DNA from: Desmodus rotundus
Lineage: Eukaryota; Chordata; Mammalia; Chiroptera; Phyllostomidae
Assembly: GCF_022682495.2 (NCBI RefSeq)
Contig: NC_071398.1
Coordinates: forward strand, 31,251,426-31,315,425
Direction: 5' to 3'
DNA length: 64,000 nucleotides
The notes beneath the pieces were generated by a model. That model ran no database searches and was not told the DNA's origin. It worked only from the letters and a program-made list of their open reading frames with translations. Positions 51,101 to 62,491 of this stretch are shown piece by piece (position 1 is the stretch's first letter; the number at the start of each line of letters is the position of its first letter). The position numbers and the translations under genes were made by a program.

Positions 51101-52548
51101 AATACTGACATTTGTGACAACATGAATGGACCTTAAGAATATCATGCTAAGCGAAATAAGTCACGAAAAGCCAAGAACCATATGATTTCACTCAGATGTG
51201 GGATATAAAACTGAAACTCATAGACACAGACAACAGTAGGGTGGTTACCAGAGGGGAGCAGGTGGGGAGTAGTGAAGGGTAAAGGGAGCCACATATGTGC
51301 TGATGGAAGATGATTTGACTTTGGTGGTGGAACACAATGCAGCATACAGATCATGGATCACAGAAATGTACACTCGACACCCATATGACCCTATTAACCA
51401 ATGCCACCCCTATAAATTTAATTAAAAAATAAAGCTAGAAAAAAGTTTCCTTTATCTGGAGCACTGCACTCTGATGGTTTCTGTTCTATTTTATTTTACA
51501 AAATCGCTGCTGGTGACTTTAACTTGATTTCAGAACCCAGAAGTGAGGCTTCTGGTCCTGGAAGGTGCCCCCTGGTGGCGGCCCCGCCTCGGTACTGGCC
51601 AGAGACTCCCTCCCCACACCGGGTTCTGAGAGCCCTAAAAGGCTCTGAGGTGCCCACGCCACCACAGTGTCTCCCCTGCCCCATTCTCACTCTGAATCAT
51701 GAAGCAGTCCCCCAGGGGGTCTTAGCCCCAGGAAGCTGCTGAGCTAGGAGGGACAAAGCCTGACTGCTCTAGGGGCTTTACCCTGGGGCCTCTGCAAGTC
51801 CTGATGCCCAGTAGGAAATGGGAATGGGGGAACAGTGCTGGGTCCTGGACTCCCATCTCCCTACCAAGCCCCTTGGGGATAGGATCGCAGCCCTTTAGCC
51901 CAGCCTGTTCTTGGCCACCTCCACTGGGGCGAAGGGAGGCCAGAGGGAAGGAGACCCTCAGGAGGAGTGAGGAGGCACAGGAGGAGCCCTCGGAACGCTA
52001 AACAAGCTGGGCCTTGGCACTAGACAGCCCATGGTCACTCTTCCCGGCCCCCGTACTCACCACCCAAACCAGGATATTCCTCGTGAGTCCTTGGACGGCA
52101 GCCCCAGGTGGCCCTCCAGCTCTCTTCCCACAATCTCTGGGACGCCTCCCAAACCTCCTGCCCCAGGAAGATGAATCCTGGTTCCCTTAGCTGTGATCGG
52201 TTCGCCAGACCATAGGGGGACAGCCCAGAGTGTTTGGGGGCCTAGAAACTTCTCTAAGTGGGGAGAGAATGCCCACGCACTCCGCTGGACGCGGACTCGG
52301 ACTGGGACCACCAACCTACCTCCAGCCTCGAGGCCTCGGAGCCAGCCGTGCTGGTGAGCTAACGCCTCTCTTCCTACCTGGGACAGGTGTTCCCCGCTCC
52401 CAGGGGCTTCCCTCTCTTGCCCAGAGGAAGCTCAAGCCCTGGGCGGCGGCTGCGGAGTCCGGCAGCCCCTACCTCTTTGGGTCTCCAGCTCCCCGTAGTT
52501 GGGGACCCTGTGGCTGGAGTGCGTTTTCACCAGGAAAGAGCGCGGCAT
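45197..52548 (-). CDS. SNAI3: Snail family zinc finger repressor 3, 3 exons
   Basis: Coding exons: 52473-52548, 47404-48012 and 45197-45378, joined in phase to 867 nt (288 aa; human 292). Exon 1 encodes the SNAG repression domain, [18 protein letters not shown], which recruits LSD1-type corepressors in Snail proteins. Exon 2 has a linker with [10 protein letters not shown] and [20 protein letters not shown], then zinc finger 1 (CTHC...H...H), finger 2 ([17 protein letters not shown]) and finger 3 ([17 protein letters not shown]). Exon 3 has finger 4 ([17 protein letters not shown]) and finger 5 ([17 protein letters not shown], ending with a Cys in place of the last His), then CCPGP. Fingers of this type bind E-boxes (CANNTG) in the nucleus. 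Intron 1 (48013-52472) holds a HAL1-type element, an L1 3' fragment and no other exon. Splice sites are GT-AG. It looks intact. Confidence 0.97.
46855..47285 (+). repeat. MaLR-type LTR in SNAI3 intron 2
   Basis: 'tgttatgggttgaattgtgt', 'gatgtgaccttatttggaaa', 'aatatgaccagtgtccttat' and 'ttggacacagatacacgga' are in LTR order. Confidence 0.7.
48893..50944 (+). mobile_element. HAL1-type (half-L1) element, copy 2, in SNAI3 intron 1
   Basis: Starts near 48893 with AAGATGGCGGCAT (YY1-like) at about 48900, has a GC-rich 5' UTR of about 750 bp, an A15 run ending in the ATG at 49648, ORF1 (49648-50487) and a 3' UTR ending in an A-rich tail near 50944, with no ORF2. The flanks AAAACTATGATCCA (48879-48892) and AAAACTATGACCCA (50945-50958) are a target-site duplication with one mismatch. 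It is antisense to SNAI3. Its 5' UTR holds an imperfect duplication of about 90 bp (units near 49097 and 49187) that copy 1 lacks. Confidence 0.85.
49648..50487 (+). CDS. L1-type ORF1 protein of HAL1 copy 2 (279 aa)
   Basis: Intact 279 codons. The protein matches copy 1 at all of residues 1-144 and differs at 14 positions after that. In the C-terminal domain, YPAKLSF of copy 1 reads CPAKLSF here, and the last residues read MLKGLI against MLKRLI. Domain order is as in copy 1: charged N-terminal coiled-coil region, RRM-like domain ([14 protein letters not shown]), C-terminal domain. Transposon protein. Confidence 0.85.
   Translation: MAQLTEHFKAPEKIQLSEEEIANLSDAQFKTLVIKTLTELVEFVRKLDEKMKPMLRETKENVQGTNSDAKETGTQINGVDQKEERNIQPEKNEETRIQKNEERLRNLQDILKHSNIRITDVPEGEEEEQKIENLFEQIMKENFPNLAKETDFQEVQEVQRVPRKLDPRRNTPRHIIITLAKIKGKQRILEAAREKDTVTYKGVPIRLSADFSKETLQARRDWQEVFQVMKGKGLHPRLLCPAKLSFRMKGQIKCFSDKVKFKEFIITKPLLYEMLKGLI
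50985..51440 (+). mobile_element. L1 3' fragment in SNAI3 intron 1
   Basis: 'gaatactactcagccacaag', 'gaatggaccttaagaatatc', 'gtggttaccagaggggagca' and a final A-rich part match the 3' end of an old L1 on the plus strand, just after HAL1 copy 2. Confidence 0.75.
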
Positions 52549-52900
52549 TGTTCCTCGCAGGCGCGTGTCCCACTTGCGAGTCCACAGAACCCGGGTCCGC
52601 AGCTCCGCGGCAGGTGCCGGGCAGGGTCAGGCTCATTAGCATAGCGCGCTGCCTGGGCCAACTAGCATGCGGCGCGGCCGGGGCGGGGCGGGGCGGGACC
52701 TCGGAACACGGGTTTGGGGCCACGCCCAGGACAGGTGCGCGGCGTGGGGGCAGGAGCGCGTGGCCGGCGTGTCCTGCCCACGGGACCTCCCTGGCGTGCG
52801 CCGGGAGTCACGCCGACACCTACGGCCTGACGCACCCATTCATTGCGGACTAAATGGCGGAGGTCAGGGACGGATGCGAGCCCAGCGTCTCCAGTGCATA
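52549..52900 (-). promoter_or_regulatory. SNAI3: SNAI3 promoter, CpG island
   Basis: High CpG content with overlapping GC boxes (GGGCGG units at 52681-52697) and, on the transcript strand, an ATGCTAAT octamer-like motif near 52634-52641. No TATA box is clear. The start codon is at 52546-52548. Confidence 0.6.
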
Positions 52901-55900
52901 GGGTGTGGGAGCGTGCCCAGAGCCCTGGGATAACCCTCGCTCCAGCCTGTTACGTACGTCCCACCTCTTGCTCAAACCCGCGCGATAGGACTGATGCGCA
53001 CAAGCCCTGAACTCCAAAGCTACCTCAGCTGGTCAGCCATAATGGTGACCAGTGGGGTCAGCAGGCCCGGTGGAGCTGGGACCCTTTTCCAGTGGGCCCC
53101 TTCCCTCTGGAGACAATACTTTAGGAGTTGGCCCCAGGCATCCAGGCAGCTCATTTGGTGGAAGAAATGACACAGCCTGGAGTTCTGGAATTCCAAGGGG
53201 TTCAGGCATGTGGTTATTGGAAGTTTAATCAAAGAGGGCAAAGCCCGTGCACTTTGCAACAGCCTGTCTGTGACTCTGGGCAGCCATGTGCCTCCTCCAG
53301 TGTCCTTTGGAATCCTCAGTGCCACAAAGAGCTGGGTGAGTCAGTTCTGATGTCTGTTCCTTTTTGATGTGGATGTTTCGTGCATCCAAGGGTTAGATGG
53401 GGCAGTCTCTAGGTGGGCGGACACAGCACCTGGCCAGCCCCCTGAGAGCCCCAGGTGTTTCTATGGATGTGCAGCAAGCCTGCCTTCCCAGAAGAACCTT
53501 TTGAGGCCCAGGTGCTTTGCATTGGTGCTTTGGTGCTCTCTGATGCTTGGGTGGGTGGGGAGGCACGGTGGTTATGGGGGTGAGTCTGTAGAAGAACCCG
53601 TGCAGACAGTGGGACGGAGGGCCATGTCACACAGTGTTTTACATTCCCACAGTTTTGCAGATGAAAAAACAGGCTCCGAGAAATTGGGAAGCGGTAGAAT
53701 TGGGACCTGGGCCCACACTTCTAGCCTAACCCGAGCTGTGTGTACCCCATCTGTTGCTTGGTGAGGGTGCATGGAAGGTCAGGTCATGCACAGACAGAAG
53801 ACACTAGTCTTTCCTATGGGCCATGGCCTGGCACCATGCTACCATGAATGTGGTTTTCAGAGGACACGTGACTGCCTTCTTCTTATTCACCTGTTCCTGG
53901 GCCTTGAAAGTTTTCTGTTTATACCCTCTCTTCCTTCTCTCTTCCCCTCCCAGACATAGATAGCACTTGCAGACACCTGGGCCAACCTTTTGCCTATATT
54001 GTTCTTCTTCACTCAGCAACCCGTTCCTAATCCCCAGAGAGACACTCTGTTATTTAGGGAAGCTCGAGCACTCCTGTGGAGAGTCTGCTGATCTCATCTT
54101 GGAAATGCACGAGGGACCTGAGGGTCCTGAGAGAGCCTTCGGGTAGGGGCAGTTGATTCCTTTCCTGGGGCTGCTGTAACAAATGACCCAAAGGGAAGTT
54201 TCCAGTCCCTGCTAACATCTCAGAACTGCCCTCACTTGATGGCACAGACTGACTTTTGGCTGTGGGACCCAAGTGGTACCTACAGAGGAAAACCTCAGCA
54301 TCTATCTGTCCCTACCTGTGCAGCTGGGAGAGGGGTGCAGCGGTCCTCATCTGCTCTGCTCTGTGCTCTCCTGTCTTCAGAACAGCCACTGTGCTTGGTG
54401 GTGAAGTCTTCTGCCTCCCCCTGCGGTGGGAAATACACTTCTCAGCACCCCCCCCCTCTCACCCAGGGTAAGCCTTGCTGGGGACTGAGGTCTACCTTTC
54501 CTGCAGAAATCACAGCAATCTTCTCTGGGCACCTAGGACCTGGGGGGTGTCAGCTTCCCAGAGCCAGGCTGCTGCCCCTCCCATCAGCTTCTGTCAGTGT
54601 GGGAACCCCCATTCCCCTGGGCCAGATGGGAGTCAGCCCTTGTTCCTACACAGCACCCGCGTGTACTCAGGTCCACAGTGGGTGTTCAGCAATACTTGTC
54701 GGACTAGATGGAAAAGCATTGACTCCCCAGATAGCCCGGTCCCAGGCATGCATGTCTCTGGGGGTTGGGGGGTGGGCCCCTGTTTGTGCTCTTGAGTGCA
54801 GATACGGGTGTAAAGGTACCAGGCTCCAGGGGTAAGCCTGGCGCCAGGACTTGGAATAGTGCTCAGAACTGGGCCTTGAAGCTGGGGCTCATCTGTCCCA
54901 GGTAGCAAGCAGATGGCCCTCACACTGGGGGCACCAGCCACTGCAACAGTGGCCCCCTGTGTCAGTATGTGGAGCACTCCTCGAGGGACGGTGGGCATAG
55001 TTGGGAAATCCCGACTTGAGGTAACCCCCACACTATCCGAGGTGATGGATTTGGGAAAACTCGGATCCAATGCTCCAGCTCCCAATGACCGGTCAGACTG
55101 GTGGCCAGTGTGTGCTTGGTCACCCCCAGCGAAGGCGAACTCACTACTGCTCACAGTTGCTCATCTCATTCCATTTGGGGGCCTGATTGTTAGAGGTGAT
55201 TGATACTGGATCTTAAATAGAGGGTCAGTGGACACATCCTGTGTGATACGGGGGTACTGAGAGGGGACGTTGTCCCTCTGCACACAGACTATATGGTAGG
55301 CCACAGAGGCCTAGACACCTTTGGGCACGCAGAGAGTGTGACGTTGGGTGCTGAGGAGGGTCCTGGGGGTTGGGGCACAAGAGGTGAGAACTGAGCAGCA
55401 ACCAGGCAGGGATGCGCTGTGTGCGTCTGCGTCAGTATGTGTGCATGCTTGTATGTGCCCTTGTGCAGACCTGTGTCCTGTGCGTGCACACCTACAACAA
55501 CATGTGTATGTGTGCACACATGTGGGTGCATGTGTGAGGTTGCAGGAGCTGTTCTCGTATGATACAGAGGTCAGACATCAGCAGGTGAGCCCTGGCCTTG
55601 AAGTGAGGGGTCTGTTGAGTCCACAGCTCAGTTCCCAGCTGCTCACCCCACTGCATCCTCTCTGCACTCTTCTTTGCCCACACAGTGGAGCAGTCCCCTT
55701 GTCCTCCACAGGTTGCTGGAGAGACTCAAAAGGCCACGTGTTGGGTGGTTCTCTCTCACAGTGACGGACTGGACCTCCTCATATGCTGATCCACCCTCAG
55801 TGCAGCGTCTGTACCTTGACTCTCACAGTGTTGAGTTCACTTGGTCGGTGTGCTGTGCTTCTCTTACTCACTCCGCCACCAGGGCACAGAGAGCAGCAAG

Positions 55901-56450
55901 GTCCGTCCTGTCCTTGAGGTCTGCTGGAGAGGCGTCTCAGCTGGCTCTCACCTCTGCAGCAGCTTTCAGTCAAGGAGCTTGGCCCTGGCAGCCAGAACAT
56001 GCCTGGGACTCTAGGATGCACCTCTCAGGCCCTGGGAATCCTGTTGGCATTTGGCCCAGCCTAGGGCAGGCTCTCTAGAGGCCACTAACTGTAGGACTCA
56101 GAGTCCCTTCAAGGTGCAAAGGAGCCCCCAGTGGGTTGGACAGGTTCACTGGCCTGGTGTGCTGGTTGCCACACTGAGCAGAACACCTGTGCAGGAGCCT
56201 ACTGGCTCTGTCTCCAGGCAGGGTCAGGGCAGTATGTCACCTCTCAAGGGGCCCTCAGCAACCCTGGTGCCAAGAGGTGGTTCCAGCACCCTCCAGAAAT
56301 CCACAAGGCAACGGAGCATGAGTGTGATAAGATTACAGACACCAGTTGCTGCCCCTGTCCAGGTGGCACCAAGCTGGAGCTCACGCCTAGCGTTGCCCTA
56401 TTCGGCATGTGCCAACGGTGAACTGACAGGGGGTTGAAGCCTTTGCCCTG
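52900..56450. other. SNAI3-RNF166 intergenic DNA, first part
   Basis: No gene recognised. A GT-rich alternating purine-pyrimidine stretch lies at about 55435-55545 ('gtatgtgtgcatgcttgtat', 'gtgtatgtgtgcacacatgt'). A possible LTR edge 'ctggggctgctgtaacaaat' is at about 54165. Confidence 0.5.
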
Positions 56451-56830
56451 CAAGGATGTCGAATGTTGAAGTCCCAACCCCAGCACCTGTGGTTGTGGTC
56501 TTACTTGGATATAGGGTCTTTGTAGGTCAAAGGGAGGTCACTAGGGTGGCCCCTGTCTGATGACTTGTGTTCTGATAAAAGGGGAAATTTGGACACAGAC
56601 ACATCCAGAGGACAGACGAGGTGAAGGCACAAGGAGAATGCTGTGTGAAGCCAACAGGTCAGTGATGCAGCTATGAGCCAAGGATGCTGGTGGCTGCCAG
56701 AGCCTGGCAGAGCCAGAGGGCAGGAGCAGAATGGATGCTCCCTCACAGTGCTCAGAAGGCACCAGCCCCGACAATAGCTGGACCCCAGACCTCCTGAGCT
56801 ATGGGACAATCCAGTTGTGTTGTGGTAGCT
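56440..56830 (+). repeat. MaLR-type LTR remnant
   Basis: 'gaatgttgaagtcccaaccc', 'tggatatagggtctttgtag', 'aatttggacacagacacatc' and 'tgagccaaggatgctggtgg' follow LTR order. Confidence 0.65.
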
Positions 56831-59140
56831 GTGGGGTTTTTTTTACAACCGCCCAGGAGAGTCACCCTAACAGTGGCCTTGCTCTCTCCTATTTGCTGTG
56901 AGGGCCCAGCTGATCAAGAAGAACTAACTAGGCACAGCACCACAACCCACACACCAAATGTGCTCAGAGGTTCTAGAAAAATACCACATTGGTGCTGTTT
57001 GCACTTCCCAGGGGCCTGTTCTTGTGCTCGCCCCTTCCTCTCTAAGTGTTTCCAGAGGTTTAACAGCGTAGACTCGTGGGGAGGCGCAGGCCCACCAGAC
57101 AGTCTGCTGGGGCCTGCCTCTCCTGCTCCTCCCTCGGAAGAGCCCACACCGGGAGCCCCGCTGCTGGCCAGACCCGTGGCTGCGAAGGATGTACTTGGAG
57201 AGAACCGACCTGTTCCAGTCTACCTTGTTCCCACTAGCTTGTCTGTCCTTTTCCTTGGCTGAAGCCCATGCTGTGGCCCGGAGGCCAGCCTCCCCTAGTT
57301 GCTTCTGACTGACCAAGAGTGAGTGGCTGGAGATGTGTTCCCAAGGCTGATTGGGGGAGGGTGCCTCTGACCCCATCTGCCCAGGATGTCTTATAGGGAG
57401 TGAGTTTAAGGCCCTTCCCCCTGAGCAGGCTCACTGCAGCTGTGTCATGAGGAAGTTCCCTGTCACACCAGACCCTGGGGGCAGAGGCATCCTGTCCCCC
57501 ACAGATGCCTCGACTTGTCAGGGTACCCCAGTAGGAGTCGTCCATGGCTGTGGCATGTCAGGCTTTTTGTCTCTTGTAACAAGTTCTTGCAATTTCTGTC
57601 TTCATTCAGGAAATGGGGCAGTGATTTCACCCTATCTCCCCCGTGGAACCATGCGCCATGCCCAGGGGATTTGGGGAGGGTACAGCCCTGTGCGGCAGGT
57701 GTGCTGGGCCCCTGATGATGAGGTGAAGCAGGTAGTCCACTCGTTTTCTGGTGCCAGGCCCCTGGACACATTTGTATTTCCTGAAAGGACCAGCCTAGAG
57801 TCCCACAAACCCAGGCTGAGCCAAGCCCGCCAGGAGGCTGCTCTGCAGTGGGCCAGCATGGCTGTGCCCAGTCTGCCCTGTAAGTCCACCCTGTGCCCAG
57901 AGATGGTGGCCAGTGCTTGGGAGCCCTGAGTTACTGAAGGCAACCCAGCCTGGGCCAGGGAGCCCTGTGCTGTGAGTGTCCTTCCTTTAGGAGGCTTGGT
58001 TGTTTGTCCCCTTCCTAGCAAGGAAAGCCACAGATACCAGGGAACCAAGAAGCACTTTCTAGGGCCACCTAACATGAAAGAAAGGGCATGACACCTCCAG
58101 CTGGGGACACTCCAGGGCAAAGGTATAAGGGGACCCTGAACATAAGGGCTGCTTGGCTTTGTGTGGACTAGGCAAACTGCTGGGGACTGTCAGGCCCTGC
58201 GTTTGTCGTGTGGAGTGACCCTGGCTTCAGGAACTCCCACCTCAAAGCAGGGGGTCCCTGCATCTGAGCCCACATGCTGGGCAGCAGGAAACCTGGGATG
58301 CAGCCATGTGGCAGCCCTGGCTCTGGCTGCCCCGTGGCTTTGTGGTGGGACCTGGGAAAGGACACGAGGGGCTGGCCTGGGTGTGTAGCTCCTACCCCAG
58401 CTGCAGTCTAGGCCCCCATCCTCATTGGGAAGCCCCACCACATGGATTTCAGACATTTGGCTCCACTTCAGATTTTATCTGAAGGAAGAGGAGGCTGCTG
58501 GTGCGGCAGCTTCACCCTGAGGAGTCCCCGAAGCCTCACTGCAAGGCTGCTAGTCCAGGTCTACATTCCCCCCACATGGGGTTCCCAGGGGTGCTCTCCC
58601 CTGGGAAGGCTGTCTTGGACGTTGTTTTGGAGCAAGGGTGTGGTCAGTGTGGCCCGTATGTCCTACGGGGCTGTCTGTGCCTCATGTCCCCATGTGCCTC
58701 ACGGATCCTGTGTGTGCTGTGTGCTCCATGTGGCTGTCTGGCCCCATCTGGCCCCATCACCTGGCCATCTCCCTAGCAGGTGGACAGCAAGCAAGGGCAT
58801 GGTAAGGTCAGGACCTGCTGAGATGCCCTATAGCTGCCTCCGGCGTTCCTGGGCACCGAGGGCCATGACAACTAAGTGGCCGGGGCCTGTGGGAGCAGCA
58901 CTGTCCTGTTCCCCAGGAGGTGGTGGGCAGTGGGCTGACCAGGTGTGGACAGCCCTGGCCAGCAGCCGAGTGGTGAACACACATGTGGGCACCAGCGCTG
59001 CAGTAAGGCTTAAGACCTAACTGGAGGCAGGACGTGTGCCCCCTTGGATGGCCCAGAACCACAGACTGTGTCCAGGCAGCTCTGGGGGAAGAAGGGACAA
59101 GGGTCCTGGCCCAAGGAAGGCTTAGCTGGCTCTGGAAGAG
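56830..59140. other. SNAI3-RNF166 intergenic DNA, second part
   Basis: GC-rich unique-looking sequence. Several long chance frames exist, but none has splice-bounded similarity to a known gene. Confidence 0.5.
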
Positions 59141-59147
59141 GTTAGTA

Positions 59148-59686
59148 TTGGATTGGCCAAAAAGTCTGTTACGGTTTTTTCTGTAAAATAAGATACATTT
59201 TTCATTTTCACCAATAACTTTATTGACTTATATTCTGAGTATGTCGGCTACCTCCCGCTATCGGCTTCTAGTGGGCAGAGGCCAGGGGTGCTGCTGAACA
59301 TCTTCCAGTGCATCAGTCTCACAGCAAAGAATTGTTTGGCCAAAGTGTCAGTAGCACCAAGAAACTTCGCAAAGCACCTTGGACACGTGTGATCAGTCAG
59401 CACCTTCTCCACACACTGCACACGTCTTCTTTTGTTTCAGTTGCATTCTTACCTTTCTTGAAATAATAAAGCGTGATACACCAAAAATATTGCCTATCTT
59501 CTTCCATCTTCAATATTAAAATGGTTGCACAGAAATTCACCAATTTTAATATTTTTTAAATGCACACTGATATGACAGCTGTCACAATACAATCTAACAA
59601 AATTGCTTTGAATGAAGTTAAAGACAACTAAGCACTGCTAGAGCCATCATATGGAAAAAACTAAACAAGCTCTTTGGCCAACCTAA
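59148..59686. mobile_element. Mariner element, non-autonomous, with TIRs
   Basis: Left end 'ttggattggccaaaaagtct' and right end, reversed, 'ttaggttggccaaagagctt', with TA on each side (59146-59147 and 59687-59688), the mariner target dinucleotide. No transposase frame is left. A central part (about 59268-59358) looks like an older MER-type segment. Confidence 0.85.
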
Positions 59687-59689
59687 TAC

Positions 59690-61200
59690 TTAGAGCATCA
59701 GGTGCCAGGGAGGTTCCCGGGAGGAGGATGGTGCTGGGGTAGAGGGTGGAGCAGAGACGGGGCAGCAGGAGGAAGGGGAAGTGTCAGCACTGCCCCAGCT
59801 GGCTCCATATTCCCTGAGGAGCTGACAAGGCCCTGGTCCTTCCCCCACAGTGAGGCCAGGGAAGGTGGCCTCCAATCTGAGACCCTGGTGGCCAGTCGGC
59901 AGTGTGGGGCAAGAGGGCCTCACTGCAGCCAAGGTCCTGGGGTTCCAGCCCTCCGGCCTCCTGTGGGGGGACCCTAACTGCTGCACCATCCTTCCTCTCC
60001 TGTCAGCCCTTGGGGAGGCTGAGGCTGGACCCAGAGAGCTCCTCTGGGGCACACTGCACCACGGGCTGCCTTCTGAAAGCGATGGAAAGGACAGGCTGGC
60101 AGGCGGCTCTGCTGCTCCCTGGAACCTGGCACCCTCAGCCAGCGGAGTCAAAGACTGGTCAGAGGGGAGGGTGGTTCCTAACGAAGGTGTCTGAGGCTGA
60201 CTGCTTCTAAAGGGGGTAACTTCAGACCAAGTCACACTCCCCTTGAGCTTGTGGAATCTTCTTGTCCTGCCCTGCCACAGCTTTAAGCTCAGGAGAACCC
60301 CCTCTTCCACAGGAATGGTCCAGAACACAGGCCTGCTTGGGTAAACAGCCTGCCGACAAATGGACAAGAGCGAGGCAGGTGCAGGGCTCAGCTCTGATGA
60401 CCAGCGGCCATGATAGTGGCCAGCAGGTGATGTTTGCCAACTTTGAAAGGCCCATGGTGACTTGGGAAACCGCAGAGGCTGTAGCACTGATGGTGGCCCT
60501 GGAGTGCAGTCCCTAAGTGGAGGTTGCAGTGGAGGAGGGCAGAGTTACAATGTCTAAATGGCTCTTCATGACCCTCTAGTGGCTGAGTGAGGCTCAGGGG
60601 CCAAGGTCACATTTAGGGGCACCAGGCAGGCTATGGGGTTGGCTGCAGGGTGCCAAGAGCCAGTAGCAAGGAGAGTAGCTGCCAGAAGGGGACTGCAGAA
60701 GGACCGTGGGGCTTCACCCCAAGGGCATCCTGAAGACCACCACAGCCAACTCTGGACCCCATAACAGGCTCGGCCAGGGAGCCTGGGTAGGTGCCCAGCC
60801 AGCCTGCTGGCCTCAGTGAATTCCATCCTAGGACCAAGAAGGAGGTGAAAGCTGCCAATGCCCAGCAAACCCTTGCCTGGGTTTGTCACAAGGGACCAGA
60901 TGCAATTCAAGAACTTGCTCTGACAGGCAAAAACAGGCCAGGGTGTGAGGGGCGCGGGCTGAGAAACCCCCAGTGCCCTAAGGAAGCACTGCACTCATGG
61001 GAAGACTTGGTCTTCCCAGTAACCGCTAGTGGTCGAGGCTGACAGGGCCTGGGAGTGGTGGGCAGGGTGGCTGACCCACGGTGCTCCTCCTGGCCCTGCG
61101 TCCTCTTCATGGTGACCTTGGAGCCAGCTTCACTCTAAGCTGGAGCTGCCTGGAGACAGAAACACATTTGCAAAGGAAGGCTGTGGTGACTCCACACCAG
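59690..61200. other. Intergenic DNA downstream of RNF166
   Basis: No gene recognised. GC-rich unique-looking sequence between the mariner and the Ves SINE. Confidence 0.5.
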
Positions 61201-61207
61201 CCCTCCA

Positions 61208-61447
61208 CTTTTTAAAAGATTTTACTTATTTTTAGAGAGAGGGGAAGGGAGGGAGAAAGAGAGGAGGAGAAACATCAAGGAGGGAGAGAAACACTGACAG
61301 GAGAAACATCGATCTGTAGCCTTTCATAAGCACCCTGACCAGGGAGCGAACCCACAACCAAGGTGTGTGCCCTGACCAGGGATCAAACCGGTGACCATTC
61401 GGTTTGTGGTATGACACCCAACCCACTGCGCCACAACGGTCAGGGCT
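61208..61447 (-). mobile_element. Ves SINE (reverse), downstream of RNF166
   Basis: 'tttagagagaggggaaggga' to 'cgccacaacggtcagggc', with an internal duplication of the 'ggagaaacatc' part. Diverged. Confidence 0.75.
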
Positions 61448-61511
61448 GGTCCTCTGCTTTTAATATTCGCAGAATGAAACCCACCAGGCTGCTATAGATG
61501 CTTTGAAACAT

Positions 61512-61517
61512 TTTATT
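61512..61517 (-). terminator. RNF166: RNF166 poly(A) signal (likely)
   Basis: TTTATT (AATAAA on the transcript) about 980 nt after the RNF166 stop (62492-62494). Confidence 0.55.
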
Positions 61518-62491
61518 TAAATTTTTTAAAAAGACAGCAATAATTTATGCCATGAACCAAACAAGACAAGCACTTTCCGGTCCAGCCCACTATTGCACAA
61601 GCCACCCCCAAGGTCTACCACCACTGGGGGTGGCAGGGTGTGGCCAGCTTTGGAAAGGTGCTGGCTGAAGCCAAGACCCCAGGCAGGAGGCCCATGCAGC
61701 CAAGCTGCCACAGAAGTGGCCAAGGCGCTAGGGTTTCTCCCAGGTCATTATCAAAGGGAAGTGACAAACCAGCCACAGGAACCCTGGAAAACAGATGACC
61801 CAGGACGTGGCCCTCCATTCTGTGCGCACAAGCAAAACTCATGGTTCATTCTGGCTCTGGCATCTGCCCCGTCTTTCCTTCCCTCCCCAGCTTGATCACT
61901 CAACTGTTTTCAATTTTTTTTTTAAAAATATAATTTTGTAAATGTTTCATAAAAATACTATTGTTCCTAGTCAAACACAGATATTGCAATATGAAGAGTA
62001 ACTGCTTTGTCTTGGCTCTATAAAATGTGAAAAGGCTATCACGCTGGAACATATAGAAAAATGCTGGAATTTCTAGGTATCACAAAGCCAGTACTGGGTG
62101 CACAGGGGAAGCGCTGCCAGACGCCGGCGGCCAGCCGGGTGTCGCTGGGGCTCCCCCTCCGCGTGGGGAGGGCAGCATGGCTTTGAGAGAGGCAGGCAGC
62201 TGACTGCTCTCAGTCCCAAAGGGCCGACCCTGAGAGGGCCGCCTGCTTGGCCCGAAGCACCGAAGAAACCAGCCGTGCTTGGCCAGGAGCACAGGCGGCC
62301 ATCCTCTGATGGCGAGGGGACAGTGGTCTCTCCTGGGCCCTGGCAATCTTGAGGACCGCCTCTCCTTCTGAAATGATGGAGGCCCCACCTGGCCCACAAG
62401 GCGCATTCAAGTGCAGGTGCCGGGCCAGAGAGCAAGCATGGCCCTGTCCCTCGAGGCTGGAGGGTAGGGTCCTGGCAGCTGGGCTGTGCCT
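61518..62491 (-). other. RNF166: RNF166 3' UTR (likely)
   Basis: The stretch between the stop codon and the AATAAA signal has no transposon. Its AT-rich part (about 61910-62090) stands out from the GC-rich neighbourhood and looks like conserved UTR sequence, but conservation was not tested. Confidence 0.5.

Noticed and set aside
52230..52853. 207-codon plus-strand frame across the SNAI3 promoter
   Set aside because: A long frame in a CpG island is common by chance. It is antisense to SNAI3 exon 1 and has no recognisable domain.
59690..60487. 265-codon minus-strand frame
   Set aside because: Low-complexity, Pro/Ser-rich chance frame without splice sites or known domain.
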